Source: Terrilactibacillus sp. S3-3 | Lineage (GTDB): Bacteria; Bacillota; Bacilli; Bacillales; Sporolactobacillaceae | Length of the DNA stretch: 64,000 bases | NCBI GenBank assembly: GCA_030437565.1 | Contig: CP129291.1 | Location: forward strand, 558,001-622,000 | Reading direction: 5' to 3' | In this document: positions 43,484 to 54,123 of the stretch, piece by piece | Layout of the letters: each line of letters opens with the position of its first letter | Position numbering within the stretch: the first letter of the stretch is position 1 | The notes under the pieces: model-generated | Database searches by the model: none | The model's input: the letters and a program-made list of their open reading frames with translations, nothing else | What the model was told of the DNA's origin: nothing | Position numbers and translations under genes: made by a program

Positions 43484-44238
43484 ATGATACAGCTGAAATC
43501 AAAGTATGAAATTGAACAGATGAAGAAGTCAGGAGAACTGCTGGCGAAGACGCATCAAAAAATTAAATCGATGATTAAGCCGGGATAACGACTTGGGAAA
43601 TCGAGGAGTTTGTAAACGACTTTTTGGCCCAGCATGGCGCAACTCCGGAGCAAAAAGGCTTCGAGGGCTATAAATATGCGACGTGCGCCTCTGTCAATGA
43701 CGAAATCTGCCACGGGTTTCCCAATAAGAAACCGCTCAAAAAAGGAGATATTGTCACGATCGACATGGTCGTCAACCTGAATGGTTTTTTGTCCGATTCA
43801 GCTTGGAGCTATGGCGTCGGCGAGATTTCCGATGAGGCGCAACATTTGCTTAAAACGACTGAAGAAGCGCTGTACGTCGGGATCAGGCAGGCGGTTGTCG
43901 GCAATCGGATCGGCGATATCGGCCATGCCATTCAGGAATATGCGGAAGCCCAAGGGCTTAGCGTGGTGAGAGAATTTGTCGGCCACGGCATCGGGCCAAC
44001 CATGCACGAAGATCCGCAAGTGGCCCATTACGGCAAACCGGGACGTGGGCTGCGCCTTAAGGAAGGCATGACGATTACCATTGAACCGATGCTGAATACC
44101 GGCGAATGGATGTCCACTTTGGATAAAAACGGCTGGACGGCGCGGACTGCCGACGGCTCTCTTTCGGCACAGTATGAACATACTCTGGCCATCACCAAGG
44201 ACGGCCCTAAGATATTAACCCAATTAGGTGACGATTAA
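43484..44238 (+). CDS. map: Methionine aminopeptidase type I (frameshifted)
   Basis: Removes N-terminal methionine. The N-terminus MIQLKSKYEIEQMKKSGELLAK is followed by an indel near 43583-43592. Metal ligands are in VTIDMVVNLNGFLSDSAWSYGVG (two Asp; DxxV and D..), VGHGIGPTMHEDPQ (His), TIEPML (Glu) and QYEHTLAIT (Glu). The conserved NDEICHGFPN loop is present. About 250 residues. ATG 43484 follows AAAGGTGG. This is the second, YflG-type class rather than the map gene of the ribosomal operon. Confidence 0.93.
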
Positions 44239-44242
44239 ATCG

Positions 44243-44282
44243 AAAAAAAGCGAGTTCCCGCTGCCGGAAACTCGCTTTTTTT
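44243..44282. terminator. Bidirectional terminator between map and ydiL
   Basis: AAAAAAAGCGAGTTCC and GGAAACTCGCTTTTTTT form a near-perfect stem with A/T tails on both sides, serving the two convergent genes. Confidence 0.88.
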
Positions 44283-44296
44283 GGCTGATACTGCTT

Positions 44297-45016
44297 TCAG
44301 TGGCCGACGACTGTTAACACCGCCCAAATGACGTCATCCACAGTCTTGGAAGAGGCAGTCATCAAGCTGAGCAGGATGACGACGATCGTATTCATGGATG
44401 CATGGGCAAACATCGAGACGACAATTCTTCCTGTTTTTTTTTTGTATAAATAGCACAGTGTCAATCCGATTAAACCATATAAAAGAATGTGTTTATCCAT
44501 ATGGGCGAAGGCGAACAGCAAGGAACTGATGACGCCGGCCGCCCAAAAACCAATTTTTCGATATAAACTGCCGAAAATGATTTTTCGAAAGACAATTTCC
44601 TCCAGAATCGGACCGACGATCCCGACAACAAGGATCAAATAAGGGGATAGCTTGGTTAGATCGACAATCCGTTCCGTATTTTGCGAGTGGGGGTTTTCGG
44701 CAAATAAAGAGGCTTCAATCGCGGCGGCAATGCCCTGTACGACGAACAGCAGGACCACCCCTCCAAGCGCCCACAGAGTCGACATCGAAGGGGAAAGGCG
44801 ATGTCGATATTGGAGACGGCGTTCCGGAATAAGCAGAAGAAGAACGATAATAAGTGCCAAGAGAAATGAAATAATCAGCCACACGCCTTGACGCTGGCTC
44901 TTCGGCACGGCTTGTAAAATCGGTGTTAATGCAGGAATAATAAATGAGAATTGGCAGAGCACGTATGTCAACAAAATGAACCAATAGCGTTTCGGCAAAA
45001 GCTCACGTCCTTTCAC
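44297..45016 (-). CDS. ydiL: CPBP family intramembrane metalloprotease (YdiL-like)
   Basis: 239-residue membrane protein of the Abi/CAAX-protease (CPBP) family. The three family motifs are in order: EEIVFRKIIFG (EExxxR), FAFAHMDKH (FxxxH) and FAHASMNTIV (HxxxN). About seven membrane helices. It lies upstream and divergent of groESL as in B. subtilis ydiL. Confidence 0.9.
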   Translation of the reverse strand: MKGRELLPKRYWFILLTYVLCQFSFIIPALTPILQAVPKSQRQGVWLIISFLLALIIVLLLLIPERRLQYRHRLSPSMSTLWALGGVVLLFVVQGIAAAIEASLFAENPHSQNTERIVDLTKLSPYLILVVGIVGPILEEIVFRKIIFGSLYRKIGFWAAGVISSLLFAFAHMDKHILLYGLIGLTLCYLYKKKTGRIVVSMFAHASMNTIVVILLSLMTASSKTVDDVIWAVLTVVGH

Positions 45017-45355
45017 AATTCATACTGCTGCTTCCACCTATTGGCAGAGATGTGACGAAAAAATGTCGGAAGGCGGCTGCAGATGGATTTTACTCAATTT
45101 TAACATACCAATGAATACTTTTTTGCTTATGTTGCAGATAATACGGGTATATCAATGATCGGCTGCAGCTTATTTAAACGGTTTCTCTCTTCACAAGGAC
45201 GTGCATTTTTTACATAGAATGAACAGGAAGAAAGACTGCCAATAGTCTGCCCAATCTTTTGCAAAAAAAAATAATATATGCTTGCCGTGACCGCCCGCTG
45301 CCGCACCCCGTTTCTCTCTTTTTTGATTCATAAACAATATTTTAAGGGAAAGGAC

Positions 45356-45384
45356 TTGCAAATCATAAATAAATTGATTATTAT
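45356..45384 (+). promoter_or_regulatory. SigA promoter of groESL
   Basis: TTGCAA, 17 bases, TATTAT, eleven bases upstream of the CIRCE operator. Confidence 0.7.
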
Positions 45385-45394
45385 ATTAACTGGA

Positions 45395-45421
45395 TTAGCA
45401 CTCGGATGGTGAGAGTGCTAA
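45395..45421 (+). promoter_or_regulatory. CIRCE operator (HrcA binding site)
   Basis: TTAGCACTC, nine bases, GAGTGCTAA: a perfect match to the CIRCE inverted repeat bound by the heat-shock repressor HrcA, between the promoter and groES. Confidence 0.97.
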
Positions 45422-45451
45422 CAAAGTATTTAATTTAAGGAGGGTATTTTC

Positions 45452-45740
45452 ATGTTAAAGCCTTTAGGTGATCGTGTGATTATCGAAACAGTTGAAAAAA
45501 AAAGAAGAAAAAACGGCTAGCGGCATCGTACTTCCGGACTCGGCAAAGGAAAAACCGCAAGAAGGCCGTGTCATTGCAGTCGGCATCGGCAAAGTAACAG
45601 ACAAAGGTGAACGTATTGCCCTTGAAGTGTCGGAAGGTGAAAAAGTCATTTTTTCAAAATATGCAGGTACTGAAGTGAAATATGACGGCAAGGAATATTT
45701 GATCATTCGTCAAGATGACATTTTGGCTGTTATTGGCTGA
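45452..45740 (+). CDS. groES: Co-chaperonin GroES (frameshifted)
   Basis: Heptameric lid of the GroEL chaperonin. It reads [15 protein letters not shown], then [19 protein letters not shown], the mobile-loop region, then [25 protein letters not shown]. The nine-A run at 45495-45503 has one base too many; with eight, [12 protein letters not shown] is continuous. As an essential gene this is almost certainly a sequence error. AAGGAGGG precedes the ATG. Confidence 0.96.
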
Positions 45741-45749
45741 TTAAAATAA

Positions 45750-47420
<1,671 letters not shown>

Positions 47421-47505
47421 TAGTCGTCTGAACCCTTATTGTTCATAGGGTTTATGGCAATTGAAAAATGGAAATGGTGCCGAAATGGTGCCGAAACCAA
47501 TTTTT

Positions 47506-47860
47506 TTAGAGGTTTCTCATGAGTTCTCCGAACTTTTGGGAGGCCTCTTTTTTACGTGGTTTAGTCACGTGCATATAAACCTGTTTAGTCGTATCATCAT
47601 CAACAACATGACCTAATTTATCCATGATTCTGATGATATCTACTCCGGCCTCCGCCAATAATGATGTATGAGTATGGCGTAATGAGTGCGGAGTAAGTTC
47701 CTTTTTTATTTTTGGAGTTTTCTTCAATAGGCTTCTCATTCTATTTTCGATTGTCTTAATAAAATGTGGATAGCCATAATATGGAGGCTTCATTCGAGCA
47801 AAAACAAAATTTTCATCATAATATGAATGTAAAAAGATACAATTCGAGTCATATGACATG
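47506..47860 (-). pseudogene. Tyrosine integrase C-terminal fragment
   Basis: C-terminal catalytic part of a phage/ICE integrase: ELTPHSLRHTHTSLLAEAG (HxxR), MDKLGHVVDD (second His) and TTKQVYMHVTKP (nucleophile Tyr). The first catalytic Arg and the N-terminal DNA-binding domains are missing. The open frame runs back to 48003, but sequence before about 47860 no longer resembles an integrase and overlaps an apparent gene end on the plus strand. It lies 85 bases from the groEL stop. Confidence 0.8.
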
Positions 47861-48049
47861 TTATCCCTTTGGGCATCAGATAAAGTATGCAATGCCGCAG
47901 ATATGTTTTTCAAATCAATTGTTGAACACGATAGTGAAGATAAAATAAAGCAGTATTTTAAAGAACTGCTTTCTGCGATGCGAAACGATCTTATGAATGA
48001 CAATGATGATTTTAAAAAGAAATTATCAATTTATTTCTTAACAATGTAA
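47858..48049 (+). pseudogene. Unknown gene, C-terminal fragment
   Basis: Reads SDKVCNAADMFFKSIVEHDS, then EDKIKQYFKELLSAMRNDL and DFKKKLSIYFLTM, which has the composition of a real helical protein end, and a terminator follows at 48082-48128. There is no start or ribosome-binding site, and the 5' side abuts the integrase fragment on the other strand, so a deletion seems to have joined two gene ends. Function unknown. Confidence 0.45.
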
Positions 48050-48081
48050 TTAGATACTGATTGTTCTACCAGCCATCTGGA

Positions 48082-48128
48082 GGACGTTGAATTGACGGTT
48101 AAAGCCGTTTAATTCAGCGTCCTTTTTT
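48082..48128 (+). terminator. Terminator after the unknown fragment
   Basis: GGACGTTGAATT and AATTCAGCGTCC pair, with an inner GACGG/GCCG stem, followed by TTTTTTA. Confidence 0.7.
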
Positions 48129-48139
48129 ATTTTCCAAAA

Positions 48140-48460
48140 GGAGCTTCAACTCAGTGAGACATGGGAGGGTAAGCCACCATGAGCCATGTGGAGATCCAAA
48201 GTGCCATCATAGAGAAATACTAATTTAAGGAAATTCAAGGATTTTCTCTATTCCTATATCGGCTCTTAAAACCATATAATGGGATTAGTACCTATATTAT
48301 CCATACTTCAATGTCTATCACAAACAAGTGGGGTAGATATTAGGAGAAAACGCGAGAGAGAAGAATCATGATGGACACTTTGTGTTACTGACATTCATAA
48401 ATGTCCAGAAAATGACCGTTTATTGACCGTAGTTTGACGGGGATCCTGCCCGCTTGCTTC
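48140..48460. other. AT-rich stretch without a recognised gene
   Basis: No open frame of convincing composition on either strand. GACATTCATAAATGTC near 48390-48405 is a short palindrome. Probably degraded island DNA. Confidence 0.35.
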
Positions 48461-48492
48461 CAAAAATAAGACTGTCTCTGGCAGACAGCCTC
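48461..48492 (-). terminator. Terminator of the HisRS/DUF5348 gene group
   Basis: On the minus strand GAGGCTGTCTGCC pairs with AGAGACAGTCTT, followed by ATTTTTGG. Confidence 0.6.
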
Positions 48493-48565
48493 ATTGCACT
48501 CATTTCGATTATTATCCCTACCGCGCTTCGCTTGGTACCCCTGATAGGGTATCTATCCTGGATTC

Positions 48566-48754
48566 TTAAATTAAATCGCGCATTTTCCGCAATATATACC
48601 AATCACGTCCTAATTCCAGTCTGCACTTGATACGTCGGGGGCCAATGAGGATGCTGAAGCTTTCCCCACAGTGCAGCCCATAGAGCTGTCCATCCAGGCT
48701 AACAACCCATCGATCTTGTTCTTGGTTATAAGTCATTTCTGAAGCTTGATTCAT
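48566..48754 (-). CDS. DUF5348 family protein
   Basis: 62-residue protein MNQASEMTYNQEQDRWVVSL followed by DGQLYGLHCGESFSILIG and RLELGRDWYIL. This beta-rich pattern (RWVV-x-LDG-x-x-xGLHCGE) belongs to DUF5348, small proteins commonly carried by integrative elements of Firmicutes; their function is unknown. ATG 48754 follows AAGGAG. It lies downstream of the HisRS-like gene on the same strand. Confidence 0.7.
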   Translation of the reverse strand: MNQASEMTYNQEQDRWVVSLDGQLYGLHCGESFSILIGPRRIKCRLELGRDWYILRKMRDLI

Positions 48755-48778
48755 GAGAGTTCTCCTTCAATGACTCTT

Positions 48779-50100
48779 TTAACCATCCAGTGTTGTACAA
48801 AGTGTTTTGACTTTGTCTTCCATTGAGGAGTCCCCATTAATTGCATGAAATTCTATTTCACTGCTACTGATACATACAATTAATGGGTAATGATTGTACT
48901 CAGCATAATTGAGTACTTTGTTTTTGTCAAAAGAATCATAATAAATATCTACATCAAATTCCTTTCTTAATTTATCTGCTATTGAACAAATATTTTGCTT
49001 ATTATCCTTTTTTGCCAACAAGATTTTTGGTCTGAAACATGTCTCAAAATTTATAGATTCGAGTGTTTTTATAACCTTTAACAATCTTTCTAATCCAAAC
49101 GCAAGGCCAACTGCTGGTTCATCAAGATTGCCTACTTTAGAAACTAAATTATCATATCTTCCTCCGCCTAAAATAGCACCTACATTAATATTGTTTACAA
49201 TTCCCTCTAATATAAATCCAGTATAATAATCTGCACCTCTAGCAAGTGTTAAATCAATTATTATATTCGATAGTATATCTTTAGGAAGATGAGAGAAGAT
49301 ATAGCTTAATTCATTAGTTGCTTTAAGGACAGTTGGATCTCTGTTGAAAAAGTTCTCAATAAAAACTAATTGGTTGGGCAATTTGTTTGTAGAAGACAAT
49401 TTTTTGTAGAAAGAGATTTAATGGTACTAATTATTTTTTCTGAAGTATTAGTATCGATACTATGTTCAGTTAATTTATGATACATTTCCTCTTGACAACT
49501 TTTGGATATTTTGTCGACATAGTCTAGAGCCCTTTGAAGACCTAACTGTTGATATTTTGTAGTAATGCCTACTTTTTTTGCAATTGATTTTATCAAAAGT
49601 CGATGATTTACTCTCAAAATAAAATTCTTTATACCTAAGTTATTTAATAATTGATGGGCCATTTTAGTTATGTCTACTTCAGCTAATAGGCTTTTAGTAC
49701 CGATAATATCTGCATCACATTGAGTAAATTCACGATAATGACTATCGCCAGGCTCATCATCACGGAATGAGTAACCTATTTGATATCGTTTATAAGGTCT
49801 CGGTATTTCGTTATGCATGTTTGCGACTCTTGCGAAAGGAACTGTTAAATCATAGCGTGGCATTATCTTGTTATTATTTTTATCCACGATTTTGAAAAAA
49901 AGTTTTTCTCCTTCGCCATGATGTCCGTCAAAGGTTTTTTGATATTCTAATATGGGCGTTTTGTGAGGATTAAATCCAAACTTTTCGTAAGTTTCTTTTA
50001 TTATTTTTATAACATGTTCTCTAATTCTCATATCAATGCCTAGTACATCTTCAGTGCCATCAGGGATGGATAACTTATCCTTTTTTACTGTTAAACTCAT
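48779..50100 (-). CDS. Divergent histidyl-tRNA synthetase paralogue (frameshifted)
   Basis: Class II HisRS-like protein of about 435 residues. Motif 1 region: PDGTEDVLGIDMRIREHVIK and FNPHKTPILEYQKTF. Motif 2: YQIGYSFRDDEPGDSHYREF, followed by TQCDADIIG, which resembles archaeal/eukaryotic HisRS (RGRYREFYQCDFDI) rather than the bacterial form. The histidine-specific loop is LARGADYYTGFILEG, and motif 3 AVGLAFGLERLL. The C-terminal anticodon-binding domain is present but divergent (PKILLAKKD ... YPLIVCISSSEIEF). One indel near 49385-49400. It starts at ATG 50100, overlapping the EamA stop by four bases (ATGA). AT-rich, unlike the core genes. It is not the housekeeping hisS, which is linked to aspS elsewhere in Bacillales. 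Confidence 0.85.
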
Positions 50101-51016
50101 ATATACCTCTCCTTTTGATTTGGATCTTTTTGAGGATGGGAAATACTTTTGTTCTGAAAATAAACAAGTAATATTAGGGTAACTAATGTTAATATTCCTC
50201 CTAATATTTGTGATAGTCCTAATGTCTCTTTTAAAAAAAGATATGCGAATACGGTCGTAAAAAGCGGCTCTATCATACTAATTATGGAAACCAATGATGG
50301 ACTTAATAGTTTTAGAGATTTAAATAATGCTATTTCTGCTAATATCGTTGATACAAATACAATACAAAGAATATGTATCCAAGCGTATATATTAAAGTTA
50401 AAGCCTATGTTATGTTTTATCATTCCTGGAATTAATACGCCAATTGCTGCAAAAAGAGTGACAAAGGCACTGGTTACGATAGGAGAATTCTGATTAGTAG
50501 TTTTCTCTCCCACAATCATATAAAAAGCGTAAACAACCGCTGAAAGAAGAGCTAATATAATGCCTTGAAGATTCATTTTGTGAAAGGAAACGCCTAATAA
50601 AAAAATAAGACTAATAAAAGATACTAATAGAGATAAAGTGGCTCTTAAATTTAAAGTTTCTTTGTAAACAATAAATGAAACAAAGCATACAAAAATAGGA
50701 AATGAAAATAAAATTAAAACGGCCATCGATGATGAAATATATTCTAATGATCCAAAGTGAAAAATAGATTGAAGAGTATAAAGAACGCCTCCCAAGACAA
50801 TAAATAATTTAATATCATTTTTTGTTACTGTTATTTTTCGCTTTTTAATGAGAAAATAGATAAAAAATACAAACGTACTTAAAAAAAATCTGAGAGAAAA
50901 AGTAGAGTATATAGTGTTACACCATATGTATACGCTTTCACAGTGAAAATAGGCATAATACCGAACCCCATTGCAGATATGATAGCGTATAAAGCTCCTT
51001 TACTAAAGTTGTTCAT
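50097..51016 (-). CDS. EamA/DMT-family exporter (frameshifted)
   Basis: Ten-helix drug/metabolite transporter. The N-terminal EamA repeat is MNNFSKGALYAIISAMGFGI through GGVLYTLQSIFHFGSLEYIS, and the second is ALLSAVVYAFYMIVGE through PLFTTVFAYLFLKETLGLSQ and GGILTLVTLIL. An indel near 50885-50905 separates the first membrane segments. ATG 51016 lies behind GGGGGGAA. It is translationally coupled to the HisRS-like gene, which suggests a joint role, for example export of a compound whose target the synthetase replaces. Confidence 0.82.
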
Positions 51017-51315
51017 AAGTTCCCCCCTTCATACGCAATATTTGTAAATAAATCCAATGTCTTACAAAAAAGAAAAATTTATTTTACGGAACACTTTAAA
51101 AAAAAAAAATCAAAAAAGTCAATATTATGATTGAATTGAATATATTGAAAGGAACCTGATTTATTCACTATTCACCGTTTCATCGGAATTGTCTGTAAGA
51201 CAGCTTCCTGATTTTGCTGACTTTGCTTGCTTTTACGAGTGAAAGAGTGCCCTGAAGATTGATTTCTGAACCTTCGCATTTGGTGCCCCATTTGATTTCA
51301 AAAATAATGAAACAA

Positions 51316-51361
51316 AGAAAGCCTCAGGCGGAAATTCTATCTTGCCCGAGGCTTCTTTTTG
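51316..51361 (+). terminator. Terminator-like hairpin upstream of the EamA/HisRS unit
   Basis: GAAAGCCTCAGGC and GCCCGAGGCTTC pair around a 15-base loop, followed by TTTTTG on the plus strand. It may mark the right edge of the island; no gene that it would end is recognised. Confidence 0.5.
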
Positions 51362-52281
51362 TCATGAAGGCAGCAAAACTCGCTCGTCAAATGAGATATT
51401 TTTGTCCAAAAAAAATACCTCCGGTTAAGGAGGCAAATGGCAGATACAAACATAATAAGGAAGCGTACATGCTCCTATACCCCGTTTTATTGCGAGAGAA
51501 ACATTAAAAGTCACAGATTTGACACTTGTACAAGGCAAGGCGGCTTAAGCATAGTGATATAATTTAAGACGAAATCGGATATTCTTTCTTCTTTTTTGCC
51601 CTCTCCTCTGGCGGGGGAATGAACCCTTTTAAGATTAACCACCTTTCCTCCTTTTTAAGGAGGATTTTTTTTAACTACCCGAAATCAAAACCCAATTATC
51701 ATTGGCGGTCAAATATCACCAAAATAAATGTGTGCATTAAAACCGGCGCACGGTTCCACCCTTTTTTCCGGTACCAAAAGCTTAAGCGTTTTTCGAAGAT
51801 GACTCATTAATCCTTAGATCTTTATTTAATGCTTGGGACAAAGAGGGTCGCAGCTTGTCCGGCTAATGAACAGATATCTTTTACTCAGATAGAATTTACG
51901 AACATCCAGCAGGTATCCTCTTGAAGTTTTTTGAAGCGATTGCTGCGGTTTCGGATTTTTTTTACAATCGCAGCCGCCGCAGCCAGCGCATCATGTACTA
52001 ATGCCACCAACGTTTCAGTTTTAATATCCCAATTAGAAACACCTGCCCAAATGCTGCTTGTTAACAGCATTATACGTTCAGGCGGTCCAAAGGACAGAGA
52101 TACATGGATGAAGACAAAAGCCCGTTTATGAAAAAAAAGCTTGCTGCAAGCCCATAAACATAAATATAAATATAAAAACCATGGAAACACTTTCGGCATG
52201 AAGATAAGTAAACTGAACATTACCTCTACCCGCGTAAGAAGGTTATGCAGCCTGAAATCAGGTAACAGGCAGACGGAATAT
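51362..52281. other. Long stretch without a convincing gene
   Basis: About 900 bases. A TCCTCC-TTTTTA-AGGAGGA hairpin with eight T bases lies at 51646-51672. Open frames on both strands at 51885-52220 overlap each other. The minus one contains a helical Ala-rich segment (LVALVHDALAAAAAIVKK) but has no ribosome-binding site and starts in low-complexity sequence, so I do not call it. Confidence 0.35.
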
Positions 52282-52318
52282 AAAAAAAAAAAAAAAGCCC
52301 TTCTTAATTTAAGAAGGG
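52282..52318 (-). terminator. Terminator on the minus strand
   Basis: CCCTTCTTAATTTAAGAAGGG stem followed on the minus strand by about 15 T bases. It lies downstream of structured repeat copy 3 in that repeat's own orientation. Confidence 0.7.
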
Positions 52319-52402
52319 AAAATGAATATTGAGGGAATGATCGGTATGCAAAGAATTTAAAAGGTACACAAATACTTTGCCCTGTTTCGGCTCGTTTTAT
52401 AC

Positions 52403-52554
52403 ATAAGGTGAAACTTCAACAGTGGGGATTTTCTTCCATCCCCCACTGATTGTTAGTTAAACCAATCGGGCTTTTACGGCCGTTATCTCCCACCAATGCT
52501 TCTTGGAGTTCATTGAAGCCTTGAGTTGGGAGATTACTGCCCGTTAATGCGGGA
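52403..52554 (-). repeat. Structured dispersed repeat, copy 3 of 3
   Basis: On the minus strand it reads TCCCGCATTAACGGGCAGTA to GAAGTTTCACCTTAT, with the same two-hairpin layout as copy 1 (CTCCCAACT ... TTGGTGGGAG; ATCAGTGGGGGA ... TCCCCACTG). It is bracketed by terminators at 52556-52582 and 52282-52318. Confidence 0.8.
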
Positions 52555-52555
52555 C

Positions 52556-52582
52556 AAAAAAAGCACTCCTTAACGAGTGCTT
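52556..52582 (-). terminator. Terminator of the first YjcZ-type gene
   Basis: AAGCACTCGTTAAGGAGTGCTT stem followed on the minus strand by TTTTTGT. Confidence 0.8.
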
Positions 52583-52624
52583 AGGGAAGGTGAGTTTGGG
52601 TTGCAATTGTCATGAGAGTATTGG

Positions 52625-52789
52625 TTAATAAACAAATGCTGCGCCAACAATGATCAGCAAAATAAACAGAACAACAATTAAAGCAAAACTGCTGCCATAG
52701 CCGCAGCCGTAGCCGCCGTAGCCATAACCATGACCGTATCCGTAACCGCATCCGGGACTATAGCCGATGGAATAAGGGACATAAGTCAA
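52625..52789 (-). CDS. YjcZ-family sporulation protein
   Basis: 54-residue protein: [13 protein letters not shown], a Gly/Tyr-rich part ([19 protein letters not shown]) and one hydrophobic helix [20 protein letters not shown] at the C-terminus, the hallmark of the YjcZ/YosA family of small spore-associated proteins. The TTG at 52789 is seven bases after GAGGAGGTG; the longer frame upstream is meaningless. A SigE/SigK-type -10 element lies about 30 bases upstream. Confidence 0.88.
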   Translation of the reverse strand: MTYVPYSIGYSPGCGYGYGHGYGYGGYGCGYGSSFALIVVLFILLIIVGAAFVY

Positions 52790-52817
52790 AACGCGCACCT
52801 CCTCTTTAGGATAGTTG

Positions 52818-52826
52818 TATTGTATG
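52818..52826 (-). promoter_or_regulatory. SigE/SigK-like -10 element of the first YjcZ gene
   Basis: CATACAATA on the minus strand fits both CATACANT (SigE) and CATANNNTA (SigK). The second YjcZ gene has CATAAAATA at a similar distance. A good -35 element is not obvious. Confidence 0.45.
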
Positions 52827-52829
52827 CAT

Positions 52830-53471
52830 GGGTTTAGACAAATGACAGGTGGCATAAGCCCATTTTGGATCGTGATTTTGGGTGAAAGAAAGGGAGATGA
52901 GTATCTTTTTCTCAGGTGGAAATAAAAAGGTTCCTCCATTCAATCTCAGAGTGATTCACAGCTTGGAGGCTTTAGGGGAAGCGCGGCACTATTCAAACTC
53001 AATATCGAGGGTGACAGATGGCAAGCCGGCAAAAAAAGGCCCTTCTCCAGCACTTGAGAAGGGAAGATGAAGTATTAAGAAGGAGTATTAGCATCATACC
53101 CATATTGCCGTACCTTTTATAACACCAGAGTGATAAAAAAAAGAAAATGTGATTGCCGGCAGTTAAGTATTTGAAAATGTTGATAGCGAAGAAAGGCTTG
53201 TTCATGAAAAAAAAAAAAAAAGCGACGAATGGCAACCTCGAGGTATGGTATGGTGCAGACTTTTTCGCTGTGGCCGATTTAGAGACGGGTGGGCTCCCCG
53301 ATATCTCTAATAAACGAAAGCTGACAGAAAGAACGGATGATCAAGACTATATACCGAGGCTAATGTAATAAGAGCCGTCTATCCGCTTATATTGAACGGC
53401 TCCCGTTTGCTAGAGATAGGACATTATATGATCGAAATGGACAAAATGAAAGGGACAAATAAGTAGAAATA
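52830..53471. other. Stretch with terminator hairpins but no recognised gene
   Basis: A minus-strand terminator lies at 53031-53063 (CCCTTCTC/GAGAAGGG then T7), and GAGCCGT/ACGGCTC pair at 53371-53398. A plus-strand open frame at 53204-53368 (MKKKKKATNGNLEVWYGAD, about 55 codons) has a 15-A run at its start and no known relatives that I can name; it may or may not be a gene. Confidence 0.35.
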
Positions 53472-53505
53472 CGAAAAGGACGCCCGTTTTTTTTGAGCGT
53501 CCTAA
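53472..53505 (-). terminator. Terminator of the second YjcZ-type gene
   Basis: AGGACGC and GCGTCCT pair, followed on the minus strand by TTTCGTATTT. Confidence 0.6.
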
Positions 53506-53559
53506 TGAAGAATAGTGGTGCATACGTGGTTATAGATTGTAAGGAAATCATCATCTTTA

Positions 53560-53690
53560 TTAATAAACGAAAGTTGCGCCAACAATGATCAGCAAAAAAA
53601 CAGAACAACAATTAAAGCAAAACTGCTGCCATAGCCGTAGGAATAACCACCACAGCCGCATCCATCATAGTATCCGCCGTAAGGAAACAT
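53560..53690 (-). CDS. Second YjcZ-family sporulation protein (one-base deletion)
   Basis: MFPYGGYYDGCGCGGYSYGY, then [11 protein letters not shown], then after a shift LLIIVGATFVY. Compared with the first copy, a single A is missing near 53597-53600 (CTGTTT-TTTTGCTG for CTGTTTATTTTGCTG), so the frame is broken inside the hydrophobic helix. With that base restored the protein has 43 residues. ATG 53690 follows GGGGGAGGTG. It is too short and broken to appear as a long open frame. Confidence 0.82.
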
Positions 53691-53721
53691 AGACACACAC
53701 CTCCCCCTTTGTCTGATAATG

Positions 53722-53730
53722 TATTTTATG
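53722..53730 (-). promoter_or_regulatory. SigE/SigK-like -10 element of the second YjcZ gene
   Basis: CATAAAATA on the minus strand, matching CATANNNTA of SigK, about 32 bases upstream of the ATG. Confidence 0.4.
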
Positions 53731-54018
53731 CACAGCCGGAAAATCCGAAAGGGACAAATAAAACGGGGAAACCTTCATTTTTTTGAGGTTCGTCAATTTA
53801 GGCCTTTGGACAAGCGAGTCTAGCCAAAAAAAAATGGATGCTGTTTTGTAAATATAGAGACAGCCAGCAGCCTGCGCCTTTATAAACGGTGATAGGGTGT
53901 ACATGATTTTACAGTCTCATATTCAAATATCTTTGGGCGATTTAAGCATATTTTAAGAAAAGGACTCTACAATGAAATTGTGCATAACTTTTCATTATAA
54001 GTAATCTCCCTCATTATT

Positions 54019-54046
54019 AAGCCCTTCATCGGGCTTTTTTTTTTTT
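54019..54046 (+). terminator. Terminator-like hairpin (plus strand)
   Basis: AAGCCC-TTCATC-GGGCTT followed by twelve T bases. The preceding 53731-54018 shows no gene it would end. Confidence 0.65.
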
Positions 54047-54076
54047 AGTAGTCGTAAAAGTGAGATACCGGGAATA

Positions 54077-54106
54077 AAAAATTCCTGCCCAATTAGGCAG
54101 GAATTT
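54077..54106 (-). terminator. Terminator of the GH25 muramidase gene
   Basis: AAAATTCCTGCC and GGCAGGAATTTT form a twelve-base-pair stem, with T6 on the minus strand. Confidence 0.8.
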
Positions 54107-54123
54107 TAACTTAACATTGACTC

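Noticed and set aside
47460..51300. Attachment-site pair (GGTGCC near 47476 and 51282)
   Set aside because: The shared word is only six to eight bases; too short to call att sites without an intact relative.
51259..51507. 82-codon plus-strand frame
   Set aside because: It contains the hairpin at 51316-51361, starts without a Shine-Dalgarno and has no protein-like domain pattern.
51885..52220. Overlapping frames on both strands (111 and 66 codons)
   Set aside because: The minus frame has an Ala-rich helix but starts in low-complexity sequence; neither strand has a good start, so I did not call a gene.
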